Below, one piece after another: positions 59,801 through 64,000 of a stretch of 64,000 nt of DNA. The first letter of the stretch is position 1, and each line of letters starts with the position of its first letter. The translations under genes were made by a program, and so were the position numbers. The notes under the pieces are model-generated. The model ran no database searches, was not told the origin of the DNA, and saw only the letters and a program-made list of their open reading frames with translations. Origin of the DNA: Turritopsis dohrnii (lineage: Eukaryota; Cnidaria; Hydrozoa; Anthoathecata; Oceaniidae); the NCBI GenBank assembly GCA_027922465.2, contig BQMF02000255.1, positions 558,001 through 622,000 on the forward strand, read 5' to 3'.

Positions 59801-62800
59801 TAAGGTAAAAAGTGAAAAAAGTGGACGCACAGCGCGTTTTTTATTTTTGATGAATTAAAACCCGTGTTCTACACGCTGTTCTACACGGGATACTACATTC
59901 TAAACATTCTACATTCCAAACAATTGAGGAACTATATCATACTAAAATTCATTATACTAAGCCTTTCTCTCTCTGTTCAGCTCACATCGATTAAAACATG
60001 TAAAAAATTTTTACACGGGATACTAGCCAAGGTAGATAAGAATCTCGCGTAAGATCTAGATATCTAGATATCTAGTATATACTTATCTAGTATCTAGTAT
60101 CTAGTATCCCGTGTAAAAACTTTTTACTGTTGCATTTCTCAAAACGACGCATCGCTCACACCCGTGTCGAACATTTATAGAAATAAAAAGTTATCATAAT
60201 CGGCGCTGTGCATACCACTTCTAACTTAGGGAGTGAAATATTTAACTTTTTTTTAAACGGTTGTTCCTACATATTTGACGTAAGGCTACGCGGAGGCGGC
60301 ACTATTTTTTAATCTAACGTCATTATTAAAATGTCGTAAGATTTCAGTTCATCGTGAAAAGAGAAAGAGGTGATTACGAAACATAAAATGTAGATTTTGA
60401 CACAGACACAAAAAAACCTCATGTCACGATGGATGAAGTGGCTGCTATAGCATGATTAGGTTTTCGGTATTACAATTCAAGTATTAATTTTTTAGGTAAT
60501 AATAAAAAAATTATAAAGAAATGAAACTCATGGTTTTAATCATGACGTTGATGGTTTTGGGAAGAATAGACTATATATCATTTCAAAAATTCATTAATGG
60601 TTGCTGTATAATGTAACTTCCACACGAAAGAAACACAGTTGGAAGGTATCAATTTGTTTTCAATTCACATTTTGTAATGTTATTCAATGTTTGGTTTCGT
60701 ATGTCTGGGTAAACAGTTCTGTGTTATATATTGCCATTTTTTTTACATTAAAGTTACTTCTCTTCTGCGTATAAATATATTATTCTGAGCCATGTTGCTA
60801 TTTGTTTCTGTTTTTAATTTTCTGAATGTAATAACAAATTAATGCCTGAAAAGAAACTTTTACACGAGTTAAATTCTGTGACACAACGCATACTGAACAT
60901 GGGTGGCGAGTGACGCGTACGTACCACAGGAATGACAGATTTGACCTAATGTTTTCAAAGTTAAGTTCGGTAAAAAGTTTTTACCCGGGATACTAGTCTA
61001 TATACTAATACGCGCTGTGCATCCGCTTTTTTCACGCTTTCACTTTTTAAAATTTCGGGTCGTTTTTGCGGTCACTTATTCATAATGGAGTGTCAGACCA
61101 CGGCAGTTAATATTTTTCTACGATTAGTATAAGGGGAAAACATTGCATTGCATTTGATCGTTTTTTGATTATTCGCGAGATCAAGAAACAATAGACAACA
61201 ACGAAAGTTTTGCACGAAGATTTATTAATGTTTTTAGGGTAAGTACGCTTTAGAACTTTTTGTTTTTGTGTTTTGTTTTTCTTATAGTATGAATAGGGTT
61301 TCTGCGTCATTACTTTTCCAATAATACGCGATTGAAGAAATGAATATCATGGTGTTTAATCATGACGTTCTGGGTTCGTAAAGAAAATCGCAATTGTTTA
61401 CAATTCACATTTTGACACTTTTACGACTTTCGCGTTTGGCTTTTATTTACAGTATGGATTCCATGAACAGTTACAGCGATTTTAATCTTTTTGTTGTTTA
61501 CCTGTACGCACAAGTTATTTTTACTACTGCTATCGTACTATCGTATCGTGAAAGATTTATTATGAATATTTTGATGTGTTTCAGATCCTCTGATTAAAAA
61601 GTTTTTCTGTTCATAACTCCAGTGTTGAACTAAAAATGCTTTGGCTGGAATACCTAGAGATTTTTAATTAAAAGAGCGAGAAGTGTTTTTTTCCGTATTA
61701 TATATTGACGTTAAGTATTTTCATCACGGGAACCATTGCATTGCATCTTCAATAAATTTATTTTACAGAGTGAAAAAAGCGGATGCACAGCGCGTATTTT
61801 AATTTTTGATGGGTTTAAGATCTTCCATCCAAGTAAAACGACTGTTCTGCGCTCCTATATTTAAAGTTTAAAGTACTTGCTGTGATTTTATTTTTCGACA
61901 CCATTTTTGAAATGTCACTTTCAGAAAAACCCGTAAAATGTTTTTACACGGGATACTAGTTTTCTTCTAATGTTTTACCAATACCTCCTAACAAAGCTGC
62001 AGTTAGTGAGGCGAAGACATATTAAATACAATGTTGATGCAAAAAGTTTTATTGGTATTTCAATTAACGTTTGCAGAGCATATGTTTTATTTTGACAAAT
62101 TCCTTTAACACTATTTTCCCTTCAAAAATCACAAGAAAAACTGTAACAACAGCTCAACGTTAGGGATTGTGATTACAGCTTTGCTTTTAGTTGCCTTTAA
62201 GATTCCAGAAAAAAACTTTGGCCAAGTAAGGCGATTTAACAGAAATTGCAATGTAATCCCAACACATGAAGGGAATGATGTTGTGTTTCACTGAATGTAT
62301 TTTTTGTTTTAGGGGCTGTTCATATGGAGGTGAGCTGGCCCGGTTAGCCGGGCTAGCTCACTTAGCAAAGATCTCACTGTTATTAAGAAATCTTTATAAA
62401 AATAAATTGTGTTCATATGAAAAGCGGGCTAGCTCACTTAAGTGAGATCTCATTTCATTTGACCGGGATCTCACCCAGGTGAGATGAAATTTGTTCATAT
62501 GAACAGACCAGCCCGGCTTAGTGGGATAGATTTTAGACAAGTGCGCACGCGTCGAAATTTGAATTATTGTTTACGTGATTTAAAAAACATTCTCCAGCCC
62601 GGTTAAGTGGGATGAGAAAAGCCATATGAACGCTGGGTGAATTTCTTCTCATTCAAGTGAGCCAGCCCGGTTAACCGGGCCAGCTCACCTCCATATGAAC
62701 AGCCCCTTAGTATTATACGCTTACTCATATTTTCTATTTTTATAGCTTTACCGAATATAACCATTCCTTCGACAGTCACAACAACACCCTCCTTGGCAGC

Positions 62801-64000
62801 ATGTAAATAATTTATAATGATTTGGCTTTATCTCTGTAAACATCTTTGAAACGCATAAAAAGTTGACACTGACGGCAGTGAGATGATACAAGTAAGAAAC
62901 ATATGCAGATAATGTATTGATGAATCCTTTTGTTTTTTAGTATTATACCCATACGGTGTTTCAGCTGGTGATACGCGCATACCATCTGGTGACGACACAG
63001 CTACGTTTTTTCGTTTGAGATCTCCTATGCTTCTTTTTTCTAAGAAAAGAGAAACTCTATTATGTAAGTCACGTGAGATCTTTTTGTTTGTATTGCTTAG
63101 TTCATGATGGCAACACAGATACTCATGCAGTTCCATTGCCGTTTCCTTCAATGTGTTCTTACGTTAATGTGTGTCTTAAGGGCAATGTGGATAAAAGGGG
63201 TTCTGTTGATTCAGAGCCAAGCTAACTATCTCAGTAAACAAAGTTGTTTTGAGTTTCCATGATTAAATTTTCTAATTTTGCATTCGGTCAAAAACACCAA
63301 AGTTTGCATCTTTAACATCTTTAGATCAGTATCAATGGTTTGATATCTTTTGATCGAGCAAGAACATTTTCAAGCAGCATACCAAATAGTGATGTTTACA
63401 TATCTATATATGGCTACGATCTAGATACAAGAAACAATGGTGGAGCAATTTATTTTCGAGAAACTGTCGATCCCGTCATCTTATCTACTGCAAGCTCAGA
63501 TGTCAATCGACTGAACGACATCAATTTCAAAGCAACAAGAGCACTAGTAGCAAGTTATTTAGAAGTACATGCTTATTCGAGTCCAAATTCTAACCGACAC
63601 ACGTTTCAACTAGTTTTAGCTTCAAATGGAAAAGTAACATTTGCAATTCTAAATTACAAAAGACTTGATATAACTAGCAGAATAGTTGGCTTCACTGAAA
63701 CACGTTGTAATTACAAACTATTTGGCACATCTTCTTCATTTTTAACTACAACATCAAATGTTGGTATCCCAGGTCGACATGTGCATCAGTTGACCAACGA
63801 AGATTGTTTTAAACCACTTCAAGGACTAATTTTCTTTCAAAGTTCAGCATATGTTCAAAATGCAGTTTCTCAAGTCACCTTAACGAAATCTATAACATCT
63901 GGTACAGTCATTCCATCTATAGAAGGAATCTTTGTGGAGGGAATCAGTAACAACATCCCAGTTTTCACTTACTTTCGATCATGGAGTTCACAAACACAAT
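53846..64000 (+). CDS. Secreted or membrane EGF/YWTD-propeller/NIDO protein (partial at right edge)
   Basis: Exons 53846-53885, 53978-54050, 54320-54600, 54993-55158, 55324-55461, 55923-56134, 62746-62802 and 62941-63063 join in phase, and a NIDO exon starts at about 63325. The first exon is a hydrophobic signal (MFYTILLISALIPG). Exons 2-3 form one six-Cys EGF-like domain (CSINNGEC.DVC...CSC...GKTC) of the LDL-receptor kind. Exons 3-6, about 245 residues, form a YWTD-type propeller (RNIDFIRS, IDDVDAQN, LFWADYHGG, LIYWSDRS). A short Thr-rich linker (PSTVTTTPS) follows, then LYPYGVSAGD...SGDD and the NIDO domain. It looks extracellular, adhesive or matrix-linked. The join at 63063/63325 is off by one phase. 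Confidence 0.8.
56135..56770. other. Left part of intron 6 of the EGF/NIDO gene
   Basis: Nothing recognised. The frames at 56051-56305 merely run through the donor at 56135. Confidence 0.5.
56771..59050 (+). mobile_element. Helitron A2 (nonautonomous)
   Basis: 2280 bp after AAAA. It starts TCTTATTATAATAATCCGCG, like A1 in its next 50 bases (ACTTTTATTTTAGAGAGTGA), and ends GGTAAAAAGTTTTTACCCGGG ATACTAG at 59050. The frames inside (56941-57189, 57577-57891) encode no known domain; captured host DNA is possible. The last 550 bp recur at 60447-60996. B2 follows without a gap. Confidence 0.78.
59051..60026 (+). mobile_element. Helitron B2 (nonautonomous)
   Basis: 976 bp, TCTATATCCTAATACGCG to TGTAAAAAATTTTTACACGGG ATACTAG. 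ATTGCATTGCAT lies 146 bp from the start (59197) and again at 59779. Inverse of the 5' end at 59812-59837. The frames at 59071-59256, 59430-59693 and 59864-60052 are open by chance and also occur broken in B1. Confidence 0.8.
60027..60193. repeat. TATCTAG cluster and inverted Helitron 3' end
   Basis: Several overlapping TATCTAG/CTAGATA words (60055-60110) run into CTAGTATCCCGTGTAAAAACTTTTTAC, the Helitron 3' hairpin end in inverse orientation. Probably a truncated Helitron pointing left. Confidence 0.55.
60194..60996 (+). mobile_element. Helitron A3 (nonautonomous, short)
   Basis: 803 bp from TCATAATCGGCGCTGTGCAT to CCCGGG ATACTAG. About 250 bp are related in layout to A1/A2 starts (GGGAGTGAAATATTT), followed by 550 bp that match the end of A2. 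B3 follows without a gap. Confidence 0.75.
60997..61959 (+). mobile_element. Helitron B3 (nonautonomous)
   Basis: 963 bp, the same length as B1. It starts TCTATATACTAATACGCG and ends TTTTTACACGGGATACTAG, then T. ATTGCATTGCAT lies 145 bp from the start and at 61735. The inverse subterminal GCGGATGCACAGCGCG lies at about 61779. Confidence 0.82.
62312..62706. mobile_element. Harbinger-type MITE close to exon 7
   Basis: 395 bp flanked by TTA on both sides (62309-62311, 62707-62709), with inverted ends GGGGCTGTTCATATGGAGGT and onward (GAGCTGGCCCGGTTA.CCGGG). The inside has more GTGAGATCTCA-type short palindromes. A three-base TTA duplication and GGG..C ends suit PIF/Harbinger. It ends only 39 bp before the acceptor of exon 7. 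Confidence 0.75.
63325..64000 (+). other. NIDO-domain exon (open at right edge)
   Basis: Open to the window end from the acceptor at 63324. Typical NIDO text: SINGLISFDRA, VYISIYGYDLDTRNNGGAIYFRE, ASYLEVHAYSSPNSNRHTFQLVLASNGKVTFAILNY, IVGFTE. The NIDO domain occurs near the start of nidogens, tectorins and mucin-like proteins; here it follows the propeller. The downstream residues are not recognised. Confidence 0.82.

Noticed and set aside
62828..63151. Minus-strand frame of 107 residues
   Set aside because: It lies opposite exon 62941-63063, whose plus-strand product LYPYGVSAGD fits the NIDO N-terminal extension.

Overview
The window is an AT-rich invertebrate-type animal genome. The evidence is multi-exon genes with GT/AG introns, a secreted EGF/YWTD/NIDO protein, TRIM-like RING/B-box proteins, and many eukaryotic transposons (Helitrons, a Kolobok, a Penelope-like element, a non-LTR retrotransposon, MITEs, a tRNA-headed SINE). 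Nothing prokaryotic is present. The species cannot be fixed from sequence alone; a non-vertebrate metazoan is as far as I would go.

Positions 1-50300 hold a locally duplicated gene family. The full unit has five exons with matching splice phases: a RING exon, a two-B-box plus coiled-coil exon, a 25-nt microexon, a 50-nt exon, and an exon of near-identical 99-bp ankyrin repeats, followed by 2-5 kb of shared 3' flank. Gene 1 (227-2699, RING exon off the left edge), gene 2 (6236-10113) and gene 3 (29234-36417) are intact as read. Copy 4 (38223-43744) is an ankyrin exon split by a Kolobok and carrying a stop. Copy 5 (44286-45677) keeps only the last three exons. Ankyrin unit number differs in every copy (8, 4, 5, 6, 7), and the varying residues fall at the exposed, ligand-contacting positions of the repeat. 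The family is a TRIM-type E3 ligase scaffold whose usual C-terminal recognition domain is replaced by a variable ankyrin domain, a plausible recognition or immune-type array.

Mobile DNA has reworked the array. In the 3' flank of gene 2 a 6650-bp insertion (14167-20816) is proved by the empty site in the paralogous flank at 48970/48971. It is a head-to-tail pair of Helitrons (A then B). The first carries a non-LTR retrotransposon with a 15-bp target duplication, and a Penelope-like element with 231-bp inverted arms sits inside that retrotransposon. The same A-B pairing recurs twice at 56771-61959. A separate Helitron lies in intron 1 of gene 3 (31905-32826). The Kolobok at 38323-43100 sits at a TTAA of the copy-4 ankyrin exon and encodes a THAP/DDE transposase plus an intact P2X7-ballast-like protein.

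Positions 50600-53800 show no gene. From 53846 to the right edge runs a secreted or membrane protein gene: signal peptide, EGF-like domain, six-bladed YWTD propeller, Thr-rich linker, then a NIDO domain, a rearranged nidogen-like set of modules. Its sixth intron (56135-62745) carries two Helitron pairs and a Harbinger-like MITE.
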